Shown: one piece after another, positions 16,437 through 28,300 of the stretch | How the letters are laid out: the number at the start of each line of letters is the position of its first letter | Numbering within the stretch: position 1 is the first letter of the stretch | Source: Methanoprimaticola sp047501175 | GTDB taxonomy: Archaea; Thermoplasmatota; Thermoplasmata; Methanomassiliicoccales; Methanomethylophilaceae | Length of the DNA stretch: 44,676 nt | NCBI RefSeq assembly: GCF_047501175.1 | Contig: NZ_JBEQWH010000013.1 | Coordinates: 1-44,676 of the forward strand | Direction: 5' to 3' | Made by a program: the position numbers and the translations under genes | The notes under the pieces: generated by a model | What the model saw: only the letters and a program-made list of their open reading frames with translations | Told to the model about the DNA's origin: nothing | Database searches by the model: none

Positions 16437-16457
16437 CCGTGCTAGCACGTAGCACGG
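16437..16457 (+). promoter_or_regulatory. perfect inverted repeat at the transcription start of the heptulosonate synthase gene
   Basis: CCGTGCTA-GCACG-TAGCACGG is an 8-bp perfect inverted repeat. It lies directly downstream of a TATA box (ATTATTATAG, 16423-16432), where transcription should begin, and it touches the GTG start. A repressor operator or a leader hairpin are both possible. Confidence 0.55.
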
Positions 16458-17260
16458 TGAAAGACATGTTCGGAAAGAGCATCAGGATCGAGAGGATCAT
16501 AGACAGGCAGAGCGGCAACGCGGTCATAGTGCCGATGGACCACGGGATCAGCGTGGGCCCCATACCAGGGCTCATAGACATGAAGGGGACCGTGAGCGAC
16601 GTGGTCGATGGCGGTGCAACCGCTGTCCTGATGCATAAGGGGATCGTCCCACAGGGCCACAGGACCTCCGGTCATGACGTCGGCCTCATCCTGCACCTCT
16701 CGGCGTCGACGGACATCGGGGTGAGCTCCAACAGCAAGGTCCTCGTCGCCACGGTGGAGGAGGCCCTCAAGCTGGGTGCCGATGCCGTCTCGATGCACAT
16801 CAACGTCGGGGCCGAGACGGAGGGCGAGATGCTGGAGAACCTGGGCATGGTCTCCAGGCAATGCAGCGAATGGGGGATGCCCCTGATCGTCATGGCATAC
16901 CCCCGCGGCCCCAGGATAAAGGACTCCTTCGATCCCCAGGCGGTCGCCCATGCGGCGCGTGTGGCGATGGAGCTGGGCGCGGACATCGTCAAGTGCAGCT
17001 ACACCGGGGACATAGACTCGTTCCGGGACGTGGTGAGGGGGACCATGGTCCCGGTGGTCATCGCAGGCGGTCCGAAGATGGACTCGGACATGGACATCCT
17101 GAACATGGTCCACGACTCCTTGGAGGCCGGAGGCCACGGAGTGTCGATAGGGAGGAACATCTTCCAGAACAGGAACGTCAGGGGGATGATGTCCGCGGTG
17201 TCCGACATAGTCCTTCACGGGGCCACCGTGGAGGAGGCGGCCAGACACATAAGGGTCTGA
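16457..17260 (+). CDS. 2-amino-3,7-dideoxy-D-threo-hept-6-ulosonate synthase
   Basis: In methanogens lacking the DAHP route, this aldolase condenses a 6-deoxy-5-ketofructose phosphate with aspartate semialdehyde, the first step to 3-dehydroquinate and the aromatic amino acids. It is a class I FBA-like barrel: VIVPMDHGIS near residue 30, the Schiff-base lysine near residue 179 in ADIVKCSYTGD, and phosphate-binding GGPKM and GVSIGRNIFQ. It has about 267 residues, similar to MJ0400. The start is GTG 16457 or ATG 16466; the first keeps a VKDMFGKSIRIERI segment that matches family N-termini. It is monocistronic with its own promoter and terminator. Confidence 0.88.
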   Translation: MKDMFGKSIRIERIIDRQSGNAVIVPMDHGISVGPIPGLIDMKGTVSDVVDGGATAVLMHKGIVPQGHRTSGHDVGLILHLSASTDIGVSSNSKVLVATVEEALKLGADAVSMHINVGAETEGEMLENLGMVSRQCSEWGMPLIVMAYPRGPRIKDSFDPQAVAHAARVAMELGADIVKCSYTGDIDSFRDVVRGTMVPVVIAGGPKMDSDMDILNMVHDSLEAGGHGVSIGRNIFQNRNVRGMMSAVSDIVLHGATVEEAARHIRV

Positions 17261-17268
17261 GGGAATCG

Positions 17269-17294
17269 GGGGTCGCAGACACCGTTGCGACCCC
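17269..17294. terminator. hairpin between convergent genes
   Basis: GGGGTCGCA (17269-17277) pairs with TGCGACCCC (17286-17294) between the synthase and the minus-strand regulator. Confidence 0.55.
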
Positions 17295-17315
17295 TCATCC
17301 TATGAGCCGTGGTGT

Positions 17316-17900
17316 TCACAGCGTGTTCAGTGCGACGTCGATGCTGATCAGCCTCGCCATGCTCTCGTTCTCAGCACTGCATACGATCAGGGCATCGCCA
17401 TCCTCGGCGTCCACCGATTCGAGGACGGTCTTCGAGAACCCGGGGGACAGCTCCTCCATGTTCATGTCTGGGGCCATGAACATCCTCCTGTCTCTGATGA
17501 CCCATGTGGTGCACCCCTCTCCTCCGGACCTTATCGCCAGATTCCTCTGTTCGGTCCCGTTGGATATCAGGCGTGCCCCTCCGCGGATCAGGGCCCCGTT
17601 CTGATGTTGGCCTATCACGAACCTTCCGACGTTTATGCTAACAGGGACGATCCCAATCCTGTCTACGAGCTCCAGTCCGTAAGGGGTTATGGACGATCCC
17701 TCCTTGGATGTCATTATGAGTTCCTGGTCGCGCATGAGGGAGAGGAGGCCCTTGATGCTACCGTCCCCGAGATCGAGTTCGCGGCAGATCTTCCTCCTGC
17801 CCACCGCGGAATTCCTGCTCAGCATGTACAGTGTGCAGTAGAGGTCCGCATCGCTGTACATGCAGCCGCGTCCCATGCGGACGGTCCTTATCAGTATCAT
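17316..17900 (-). CDS. winged-helix regulator, paralogue of the protein at 3281
   Basis: The 194-residue protein has an N-terminal winged helix (GRRKICRELDLGDGSIKGLL) and a C-terminal domain with QRNLAIRSGGEGCTTWVIRD and DGDALIVCSAENES. It aligns along its length with the regulator at 2325-3281 and shows where that one should end (IDVALNTL). It diverges from the secreted transcobalamin-like gene at 18169. The intergenic region contains one TTGG-N8-TCCA site (17992) and the 33-bp element. It could regulate that surface gene; DUF4443 is my family guess. Confidence 0.75.
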   Translation of the reverse strand: MILIRTVRMGRGCMYSDADLYCTLYMLSRNSAVGRRKICRELDLGDGSIKGLLSLMRDQELIMTSKEGSSITPYGLELVDRIGIVPVSINVGRFVIGQHQNGALIRGGARLISNGTEQRNLAIRSGGEGCTTWVIRDRRMFMAPDMNMEELSPGFSKTVLESVDAEDGDALIVCSAENESMARLISIDVALNTL

Positions 17901-17991
17901 GGATGACCGTCTCCCGTCGAGAGGTTATATCGGTTGTCATAGTTGGACGGGTCGTTTGTCCGCATCGGACGATATGGGCATGTTATGTAAA

Positions 17992-18007
17992 TTGGACGAT
18001 AAATCCA
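17992..18007 (+). promoter_or_regulatory. TTGG-N8-TCCA motif, site 4
   Basis: TTGGACGATAAATCCA follows a TATA-like TTATGTAAA at once, in the divergent region between the winged-helix regulator and the secreted protein gene. Confidence 0.5.
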
Positions 18008-18019
18008 TCTACCGCCATT

Positions 18020-18052
18020 ATGTCGGAACCTGTGGACAGATAGAACCGACCC
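18020..18052 (+). promoter_or_regulatory. 33-bp element shared with the 824-residue surface gene
   Basis: This stretch (ATGTCGGAACCTGTGG then ACAGATAGAACCGACCC) matches 29637-29669 at 27 of 33 positions without gaps. It lies about 120 nt upstream of the secreted-protein gene. A TATA box CTTATATATC (about 18064-18073) follows it. Confidence 0.6.
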
Positions 18053-18168
18053 ACCAGCATATGCTTATATATCATGACAATGAAAATCCTATTTTCGATG
18101 AAGGTGAGGTGTTCCGGGTCGATAATATCGGGTGTCCCGGTAGCTGATTTCATCAGGAACATGATAAT

Positions 18169-19134
18169 ATGAAATGCAAGTATGTTGCAACTGTCCTGGC
18201 GCTCGTCATGTGCCTCGGGGCGGTCGTGATCGCCGTGGATGCGGACGATTCGGATGCGGCTACCGCCGGTTCGATGAATATCTACATTTACGACGGCAGT
18301 TCCTGGTCAGACTATCCTGCGATGGCCGGATACAACGCACTCCAGGCTCTGAAGGCGACCGGTCTCTCGATCACAGCTGACGAGGACTATGTGGTCCAGA
18401 AGACCAACGACTACGGATCCTACGATGAGATCAACAGCAATTACGGAAACATCTCGGCGATCGGAACGGTCACCGAGACGACAACCAGCGTTTGGAACAC
18501 CATCTGTTACAACGACGGATGGGCAGTCGGACCCGACGCGATCGGATTCATCACACCCTTCACCGACGGAGCCGCAGCTTCCGCGAATGTTGTTCTGTAC
18601 TACGGAGCGAACATCACATCCGTTCCTACTGATGTGAGCAATTACCTTGCCGGAAAGACACTGGCGACAATGATAACGCCCTCAGGATCCAACTATCAGT
18701 ACACCTTCTATCTGAAAATTGATGCAGATACTGGAGCTACTCCTGTCATTGCTGATGGCACTAGTGTAACATACAAGAATGCAGCAGGTCGTTGGACTTC
18801 AAAGACACTGACTGCAGATGACCTTTCCAATGGTATAACTGTCCGCGGAGTGGGATCCAATGCGTATGCTGCTTTGAAGAATGCTGTAGGTTCGTCCAAT
18901 GTGAGTGGAACAGACACAGCAGGTGCATACAACGGATGGCTGAACACCATGTTCAACCTTGGAACCGTATCTGGGGCCAATTACATCTATTGGGTTCAGA
19001 ACACAGGCGCTGACGCGTATCTGTCTTTCAACCTTGGGGCATACAGCACCTTGGATAACGTGCCGACTGATACTAACTGTGATTTCGTCGAGTCCAGTTT
19101 CAAACTAATCTATTCGACGTACGTCTACAGTTGA
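18169..19134 (+). CDS. secreted protein with two transcobalamin-like (DUF4430-like) modules
   Basis: The 321-residue protein starts with a signal peptide (YVATVLALVMCLGAVVIAVDA). Two similar modules follow, residues about 35-160 and 170-315, each with a short strand, an alanine-rich helix (YNALQALKATGLSI; NAYAALKNAVGSSNV) and a W-rich strand pair (YNDGWAVGPD; ANYIYWVQN). This is the outline of the DUF4430 fold seen in transcobalamin. No transmembrane anchor is present, so it is probably released or bound to partners. Codon usage changes at about 18700: the first half is GC-rich like the genome, the second AT-richer. It may capture corrinoids for the downstream importer; ligand unproven. Confidence 0.7.
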   Translation: MKCKYVATVLALVMCLGAVVIAVDADDSDAATAGSMNIYIYDGSSWSDYPAMAGYNALQALKATGLSITADEDYVVQKTNDYGSYDEINSNYGNISAIGTVTETTTSVWNTICYNDGWAVGPDAIGFITPFTDGAAASANVVLYYGANITSVPTDVSNYLAGKTLATMITPSGSNYQYTFYLKIDADTGATPVIADGTSVTYKNAAGRWTSKTLTADDLSNGITVRGVGSNAYAALKNAVGSSNVSGTDTAGAYNGWLNTMFNLGTVSGANYIYWVQNTGADAYLSFNLGAYSTLDNVPTDTNCDFVESSFKLIYSTYVYS

Positions 19135-19142
19135 AAACTATC

Positions 19143-19196
19143 CAGAGAACCCATCCGTACGCAGGACCAATGCGCCTGATGTCGTTCTCTGTTTTT
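19143..19196 (+). terminator. terminator of the secreted-protein gene
   Basis: CAGAGAAC (19143-19150) pairs with GTTCTCTG (19184-19191), followed by TTTTT. The loop is long (33 nt). Confidence 0.45.
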
Positions 19197-19339
19197 CTGA
19201 ACCAGGGGGTGAGCGTACGCACCCTCTCTCAAGGTATCAATCATGATGGTCTACTCTGAATTCTGAGTTGTTCCGTTCTGACATGAAAGATCGATTCTGC
19301 ATCAGTGGAACCTGTCTTACCTTGACGGAGGAAAGAGTA

Positions 19340-22300
19340 ATGAATCGTAAAATGAGCTTGGTACTTGCAATAGTATTGGCGTTGACGCCTGTGCTGGTTC
19401 TCGCCGAATCCGGATATTCATCCGAAGCGCAGTCTGTCGACGGGAAGGCCGAGGTTTATATTGGATCGTTTTTCGATGTAGAGTTGGATTCAAGTGATAG
19501 TGGGTTCCAGATTAGCGTGGGCAACTCCATAGTTGGTCTAGATATAAAATCCATAGTCGAATATTCCGACGGTGGCTACTGCTTTTATAAGTGTTCGATA
19601 AGCGCGTCGAACGGTGCCACAGTATCGTTGATTGATAGCAGTGGAACATTCAATTCAGTGATCACTACAGTCAACAATCAAAAAGCGTTCATATGGTTAG
19701 GAAAATACACGGATTACGAAGTAAAAGACGGAGTTACAACTTACTACAATGTGGATCCAAAAGATGTCAAAACACAGATCACAGTAAAGGATGGAAATGT
19801 GGAGGACATAAAGAATAGTGATGGGAGTATGGGAATGGTTGTGTTGCCAGAATGTGTGATTATTGGCGATAATACCATTACAATCAATTCTATATGTAAA
19901 GATTCAACAATAGACTGTGTAGGAACAGAATCTGTAGGGTCCTTTGCATTACTGAACCAATCTGTAATTGGAAATAAATTCTGTTCCACTGATTTTGATT
20001 CTGAAATATTTGGTTTTTTTAATAATATTGTATGTCTGAACACGGTTCTGCCAGAAGACTTCTTATCAGTAGCTGGACCTTCAGTTGAAAATGCTTTATT
20101 ATTCGATGTAACGTCTGATTACGGGCAATTTGATTATTACAACCATTCAGAAGAATCACCATTCACATTTAATTTGGTTGTAGGTGGAACGGTATTGCCT
20201 GGGTGTCCCCTGGCTAAAGGGCCGGATGTTTTTGGAGATAGTATTAAAATAACCATCATTTCAGATGAATTTGATTATAGTAGTTTGCTGGAGAATTTGG
20301 GGGAATATGAAACATCAAGAACAATGGTGTTTTCACCCGTAGTAGACAAGACATCTTCATACCAGTCGTCAGTGGATTTAGGATCTGTAGATTTATCTGT
20401 AGTATTGCATGACGACCTCATCATCGGAGATCACGCATTCGACTGTGAAAACAACATCAACATCTCATTTTCCGGAGACCAGCCCCAGCATCTGATCTCA
20501 GTTGGCGATTATTCCTTTGGTAACAGGGTTACTTTTACGGAGGGTACTGTAAAAACAACTGATGTGGGTACTGGGGCCTTTGAAGGTAACACATCCCTCA
20601 AGACGTTGACCATTCAGTCAGGAGATGTTGGTTCTGCAGCATTCTCGGGTTGCACCGGTTTGGAATCAGTCAGTGTTGAACAAGGTGTGACTAGCATTCA
20701 GGATGATGCTTTCTCTAAGATCAATCAGACAATTGACTTCAATGGAAACAATGCAGATTACGATAAACTCGGATATGGATGGGTAATACCTTCATTCTGG
20801 ACAACCACTGAATCAAAGACTGTAGAAGGTCTTAGCGGTGAATGGAAATCGTTCGAATCTGCAGGGATGTACGGGTTGTTCAAGGTAAACGACATAACAA
20901 AGACTAATCTGCACATATCAGAAGGAGATGAACACTGGATCATCTATTCTAACGCTTTTAAGGGCATCACGGGGAGTTTTTCCATTACACTCGATGTGTC
21001 CGAGGTGGGCAATAATGCATTTACCTCGTCAGGAATAACAGCAATCACCTCTAATGGCGAGACGAAATGGGGGGATGAGGTATTCAAAGACTGCAAGAAT
21101 CTGACTACTGTTACTGGAATTACAGATCTTTCCAAAGGCATGTTCCAGGGATGTTCCGAACTAACAGAGGTCACAGGAGTAACAACATCCGAGATTCCAG
21201 ATCTTTGTTTCTACAATTCAGGATTGAGTTCCTTCAATTCGGAAGTCATTGGAGAAGCGAATCTGAATGGCGTGGTTTCGTTGGGTAGGTCGGCTTTTTC
21301 TTACACTAGTATATCCGTTCTGAAGAACTTCTCAGTTTCTGATGTCGGGCCATCCTGTTTTGAAGAATCCTTGATTTCCGAAGTTGATCTCGGCAGCGTT
21401 AAAACACTTGGATCTTCTGTTTTCAAGAATTCCACTCAGTTGACGAAAGTTACCGGTTTCGGGTTGACGGAAATGCCTAGTGAGGTCTTCAACGGATGTT
21501 CATCACTTTGTGAGATCTCATTCGTTTCCGGATATGGCTATGACAAGATTACAAAATACGGCAGCAACTGGTGTACTGGTACTTCAATATCCATTGATGG
21601 AGATCTGACGCTTTCAGGAGAGCAAGGTGCATATGCGTTCGAGGGGATGAAGTTCAACAAGGTGACATTGTCGGGGCCGTTGGACGACAACGCATTCAAA
21701 GATGCGACCATAGGTGAGCTGATCTGTCAAGACATCGCCATTTATAAACAGAATGCAGAGAAAGACAAAATGCCGTTCCGTTCTGCGAAGATATCCACGT
21801 TGTCGATAACGGGTGATGTGGGGGATGGCGTATTCCAGAATTCCGAGATGGGTAATGTGACCTTTTCTGGAACCGATGTCAATGTAGGAAATTATTCATT
21901 CAGGCAGTCTTCAATAAACTCGATATCTTTCGATAATGTGAAGACGATTGGTGAAAGCGCGTTTATGTCGTCTACCATTTCGTCACACATCATCCTTCCG
22001 GCAAACCTTACGGTGAGTAATCATGCTTTTAGCGGTTGCACAGGGGCCTCATCATTAGATGTAGGTTCTAATGCTATTCTAAGCAATTACGCTTTCAGTA
22101 GTTCCAGCATTCAATCTGTTTCATTTTCCAACGGTGTATCGATTAATCAATACTGTTTCAAAGACTCAAGGCTGAGTGGAAAGGTAGATGCCAGTAAAGT
22201 CAAGAGCATTGGTGGTTATGCCTTTTACAACACGTCATTGGATGAACTGATTATCGGAATTGATACGATTATTGGTAAAGAGATCTTTAACAATAATTCA

Positions 22301-25300
22301 GTGGTCCATTACTCAGATGGAACGAATGTATACAAAACTCTTCCAATGGACGGTGGATCGGTCTATTATAGTGAGACAGACGGTAAGAAGACAATCGTGG
22401 GTGCGGATTCCACGATTATTAAAGCTGATTTGAGGAATGAGAATATTGTAGGTATTGGAAATGCAGCATTCAGCGGTTGTTCAAAACTAACAGAGATATT
22501 CTTGCCGGAAGGAATGGATAGCCTCGGCGAGTTTGTATTTTCAAACTGTGTCAATCTCAAGTTCATAAATGATGATAAAAACAGTTTAGAGTCTATTACA
22601 ACGATAGGTCCTGGTGCTTTCAAGGGTTGCACATCACTGAACCACATTTCTCTGGATAATGTGGAGACAATTGAGAGTGGTGCCTTTTCAGGTTGTTCTT
22701 CTCTCAAGGATGTCACGTTCGGACAATCTCTCACCACCATCCGGGGATCGTTCTCCAACTCAGGCATCACAAATTTAGTGCTCCCCACCAAGGATGGTAT
22801 TAGTGTCGGGTCCTCCTCATTCCTGGGTTGTAAGAATCTCGAGTATGTAGAGTTCAATGGAAAAATCAGATTGAACGATAATCTATTCAAGAACTGTTCG
22901 TCGTTGAAGACAGTGTCCGGTTTGGAGCATGTAACCAGTTTCGGTACTGCATGTTTCAGCGGATGCGGATTCGAAACACTGACCATCACTGCCGGAGTGA
23001 AAATCGAGGGAGATGGTCAGTGGGGAATGTTCTCAAACTGCTCATCGCTCGAGAGTGTGATCTTCGAAGGATCAAACACTGTCGGTTCCAAGGCATTCGT
23101 GAACTGCGAGAAGCTGGCTTCCGTCGAGTTCTGCGGGATGAACAATGTAATCGGAACCGAGGCATTCTCGCATTGCATCACATTGGGTTGGGACGAAACG
23201 CATCTTCTGAAGTTGGATGGTGTCATTTCGATAGGTTCGGGGGCGTTCAAGGATTGTGCGTCACTGAAGGCCATCTCGATCCCAGAATCCTTGACAGAAT
23301 TGAAATTCGATTCCTTCGAGGGATGCATAGCTGTGAACTCTATTGCTGCTAGTAATCATTTCGAATTATGTGGTGAATCTTTGAATGGTTACTCAAATGT
23401 GGTTGTTCTATCCTCTGATAAGAAGAATGTTATTTTTGTAAGTCCGTCCGCGAAGCAGATCACAATTCCAGCCGATGTTGAGACGATTCCTGGATTCTCT
23501 GGGGATCCGTTATGCTCCGAGGCCAGGAATGCCCTTTCCGTCATTCCCAGTTTGGAGAAGGTGACTGTGGATTCCCCTAATTCAAAGTTCTCGAGTAAGA
23601 GCGACGGAGTTTTACGCACAACAAGTGAGAAGGTAATATCCGTTCCACGGGCTATAGCAGAGAACGGAGAATTGACTTTGGAAGTCGATTCTGTCGGTAG
23701 CTATGCGTTCCAGGGTGTTGCAGTATCGGATCTGTGTTTGAAAGGCACGACATCTGTGGCAGCTAATGCATTCTACGGATGCAGCAGTATAAAGGATCTG
23801 AGAATCGATTCAGAGAACAAGACTGTTGAACTCAACTTGAATGCTTTCTCTGATGCGGAAGAATCTCCAAGGGTTTTCGAAAACGTAGTCGTGATGGCCA
23901 AGGATGTCATTTTGTCTGGGTCAACAGCCAATATTAGGAATGTAACTCTCAAATGTACTGGCGATTTGACTGTTCCGAGCTTTGCATTCTTCTCACATAA
24001 TGTCAGTTCGCTCAAGGGAACTAATTATCTGAGGACTGTGGAGCTTGTTGCGCAGGCTTTGACCATATCCAAGAATGCGATCTCCGGGGCCCATTATCTG
24101 GACAAGGTTATCATAGTCTCCGAGACTGCAACGGTTCAGGGGGTAATCGCATCCGACTGCAAGAAGGCAGCCTACTATCTGGATTCGAAAGGTATTGTGG
24201 AGAATAATCTTCCTGCAGGGCGCGAAAGCACATACATTTCAAAAGAAATGAAGGATGGTTTCTCGAACACTGACGGATACATCCATTATCATGAAGACTA
24301 TGGAATCGTGAATGCTGCCGACGGTGCGGATAACGTCTATGTTGTCACAAAACTGAATGGCGTCGTTGTAAATGTGAATGGCAATACATTCACCATAGTT
24401 ACAGATGATCGTCATACGCCCTCGGATCTCACTGTAATGGATGGAGATGACGAATTACAATCCGATAACGGCACCTACACTCTGGAAGACTCATCAGTTG
24501 ATCACATTCTCAACATAACTGAGAACTGGGGCAATGATGAAGACGAGTGGGCTATTGTTTCTTTCGATTCTGGATGTAATATCATCGTTTCTGATATTAT
24601 GGTGCCCATCGGTCACTCCATCCTCAAATCTGTGTTGCCGGAACCATCCAGACCTGGATATGCCCTTGTCGGATGGTTCATCGACAAGAAACTCACGAAG
24701 GAGTATGATCAGTGTCTGATCGAAGGTCAAAACATCGTACTGTATGCTAAGTGGGCCTCACTTGGTGACTATCTCGATGTGAACTCTGAAGCGGGGACCT
24801 TCTATCGGATGAACGGGGATGAGAAAGGAGAGATCTACGAAGGCGGTACGTTCGTATCAGGTGAGGACATCGTCCTATGCTTCATTCCACGCATCGGCTA
24901 TTCCTTATCAGGATTTTCAGCTGATGTTGGGATGGAATACACTCAGCAGGGCAATGTTGTAACAATAACCAATGTTAGCGGATATGTGTGTCTGGTTCCC
25001 GAAGTGGAATATGTCTCGTCATCAACAGACCTTACATACGTGGTCGAACAGAAGACTCCCGTGCCAAGCGAGGAACTGCTGAGGATGTGGTTCTGGGATG
25101 GTGGATCCGTGACACAGAGCGGAATGGTCTGGAGCGGAATGCCCAGTGTTCCGTTGATAGTGGATAATCATGTCTTCATTCAGGCCAACAACGCGATCTA
25201 CAAGTTGGATTCCATGACCGGATCGTTAATCGATACCGTCGTCACCTATTCATCCACCACGGATTTCTATCACTATTTGGGATATGCTGGAGGATACATC

Positions 25301-28300
25301 GTCGACTACACATCACACAAGGTCTACGATACGGATCTGAACTATGTCTGCTCAATGTCCGATGGTATCAAGTACGTCGTTTGGAGCGATGGTTTCTTCT
25401 ATGCAATTGGAAACAGTATCAGTTCTGATTCGGGAACGGTTTGGAAGATGTCCCCTGCTGAGTTGGAAAACGGGGTCATGAAGAACCTGTGGGAATATGA
25501 AACCAAGAAGGTCAATCCGAACCAGTACCTCTACGGAACGACATCGAAGGCAGTTATCGACGAATCAGAGAATGTAATGTACTACATCTCGACCGAAGGT
25601 TCGGTCATTTACATCAATGCTCTGGACTTCGATGATGGCAAGTATGATAAGAAGCAGCTCACGGGATTGACCGGCTATTACCTGGACGATGGATGGCTGA
25701 CTCTCTACAAAGGTCATCTCTACATGACCGCCTATACCGTGGGTCTATTCGGAACATCATCCGTCTCCGGCAGCTCGACGATAGCATACATGGACGTGAA
25801 CGGAACCACAATAGGTGATCTGAAGACGGTCAGCCTCGCTCACTCCAACACCCGCGACAGCCTCACCTCGGCATTGGTGATCCAGAACGACCGCGCCTAC
25901 GTGAACGTCACCGTCTCGAACTCCACCAAGGCATACTTCCAGGTATACGACATCTTGGAGGATGGGACCCCCAAGTTCGTCGAAGAGATCCAATCCATAT
26001 CGTCCCACGGTAGCCTGGTGGCATCCACATACTACCTTTCCGGGAAGGGCGACGGGATGAACGGCAGCGTCTACATCTACCTGTTGAACTATTCCTCCGA
26101 CCAGTACCTGTACATCTTCACAGACAACTGCGTCAATGGCAAGTGGGATCTCGAGGATGTCCCGTCCATCAAGTCCCTGGACCCGGGATTCGGTTCCCAG
26201 GCGGTCCGTGTGGGAACGGACGGTCAGCTGATATTCTACAACGATTCGGGGAAGGTCTACAGCTACGGGTCTCCGAGACTCTCGGGAACGTACTACTTCC
26301 TGGAGGATACGGGGTCCAATGCGACCGTCAGAGAGGGATTCGCCGTCGATAGGGATTCCCAGGATGCGTTCCTGAAGGCATTCGAGGATGCATTCAACGT
26401 CAAGAATGCTAGCTTCGGAGATAATGGCATGTTGACGGTCGGTAAGAATCAGTACTATGTCTACATGCTGGATGAGAGCGGTCAGTTGACCTCCATATTC
26501 GATGGAAATGATCTTGTCGAGGATTTCTCCAAGACGAGAGGATTCTATCTCACAACAGTAAGCTCTGGGGACGATATAGATCCGGACAAGGTCTGGTACG
26601 GGAGCAACGGTTCCGACAGGGGCGTGAAGGGGTCTGGTGGCCTGAGCATCAGTGATGACCGCATATACCTTCATGCGGAGTCCCTGGACGAGTCTGCGAG
26701 CACACACGTCCTGACAGTGACTAACAGTCTCGGAGGTGCCGTCAAGTGGTCCTCCACGGCATCCAACGTGGCATCCGTGAGCGTGGATGGGACCGTGACC
26801 GCGCATACGCTCGGACAGGCCCTGATAACCGCTACCGTGACGGATTCGAACGGGAAGAGCACGTCCGTGTCATGCATGGTGTATGTCACGCAGACGACGA
26901 CGCTCGATATCATGTCCAACATCACGATGATGGATGGGACCGCATTCACGGAGGTGAAGGTGATCTTCGACTATGACGTTGAAGGCGTCGACAACGAGAT
27001 TAAGCAGGGTTCCATCGGCGAACTGATCGAACTTCCGAACCCCAAGTATGAAGAACCAAGTGAGGGCTCCGAAGATGGATCCGAGGGAACAGGGTCTGAG
27101 AATAGCACACCCCTCAATGACAGATTGAATGACTTCTCGCTGATCGGATGGTCCGATGGGACTACCGTGTTCAAGCCTGGTGAGATGTACATCATCACTG
27201 GACAGACGGTCCTGACCGCGGTCTGGGTGAAGAATAACGTCTCCATAGTCGATATGGAGGTGCGTTATGGCGGAGGGGATGTGTCGGACCTGGACTCCAT
27301 CACCCTCAGGTATGGCGAGTCCGAGGTCGTCGAGGTCACCATCTACCCGGAGGGGTCGGGAGTCGTATCCGTCGTCTCCAGCAATCCGAAGGTAGTGGAG
27401 GTAACCGTCACCGGCAACAGCTGGACCCTCAAGGCTCTCAGGCCGGGTACCGTCGACATAACGGTCACGGGCAGTTCCACCATAGACAAGAAGGAGATAT
27501 TCACCATCACCGTCCCCGCGCTGAGTGTCCTGGTCGAACCCGAGGACGTCAACCTGGGGGTCGGGGACAGCAGTTCGGTCTCCGTGTCGTATGAGGAGAG
27601 CGGAGAGGTCGTCACGGGCAGTTCCACGTACGTGTCTGAAAGTCCGAACGTCGTATCCATCGATAAGGATGGGACTTTCACGGCGGTCTCCGCTGGGACC
27701 GCGGTCATCACGGTCGCCGCACCCAACGGCGTCACCTCCGAGTTCCTCGTCTCGGTCAAGGGAGTGGAGTCCATCAGCATCTCCGGGTACGGGTCTCCGA
27801 TCCAGTCCGGGAGGAGTGTCACTCTGAAGGCTGTCACGGACCCGGTCGGGACCGATGTCTCCTGGTCCTCCGGCAACACGGCCGTGGCCACGGTCGATGC
27901 CAACGGAAAGGTCACCGCCTTGTCCGAGGGGTATGCGGTCATCACCGCGACCGCCAAGGACGGGAGCGGAATGACCGGGACAGTCGTCATCCAGGTCGTC
28001 AGCATCAAGGTCACCGACATCGAGCTCGAGGACTACTCCCTCTCACTCAAGGTGGGCGAGGCGTACGCCCTCAAGGCGACGGTGTCCCCGGACAACGCTG
28101 CGGACAAGACCTTGTTGTGGACTTCAAGCAATCCCGCGGTGGCGTCCGTCTCGTCCTCCGGTGTGGTCACAGGGATCTCCGCCGGGACCGCGGTGATCAC
28201 CGTCTCCACGAAGGACGGATCGGTCACCGAGACGTGTGACGTGAAGGTCGTCCCGTTGGCAACGTCCGTCTCCTTCGTCGGGGACGAGACGAGCTATCTG

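Noticed and set aside
25757..26806. 349-codon minus-strand frame inside the giant gene
   Set aside because: Antisense to the propeller region; composition reflects the opposite strand's codons.
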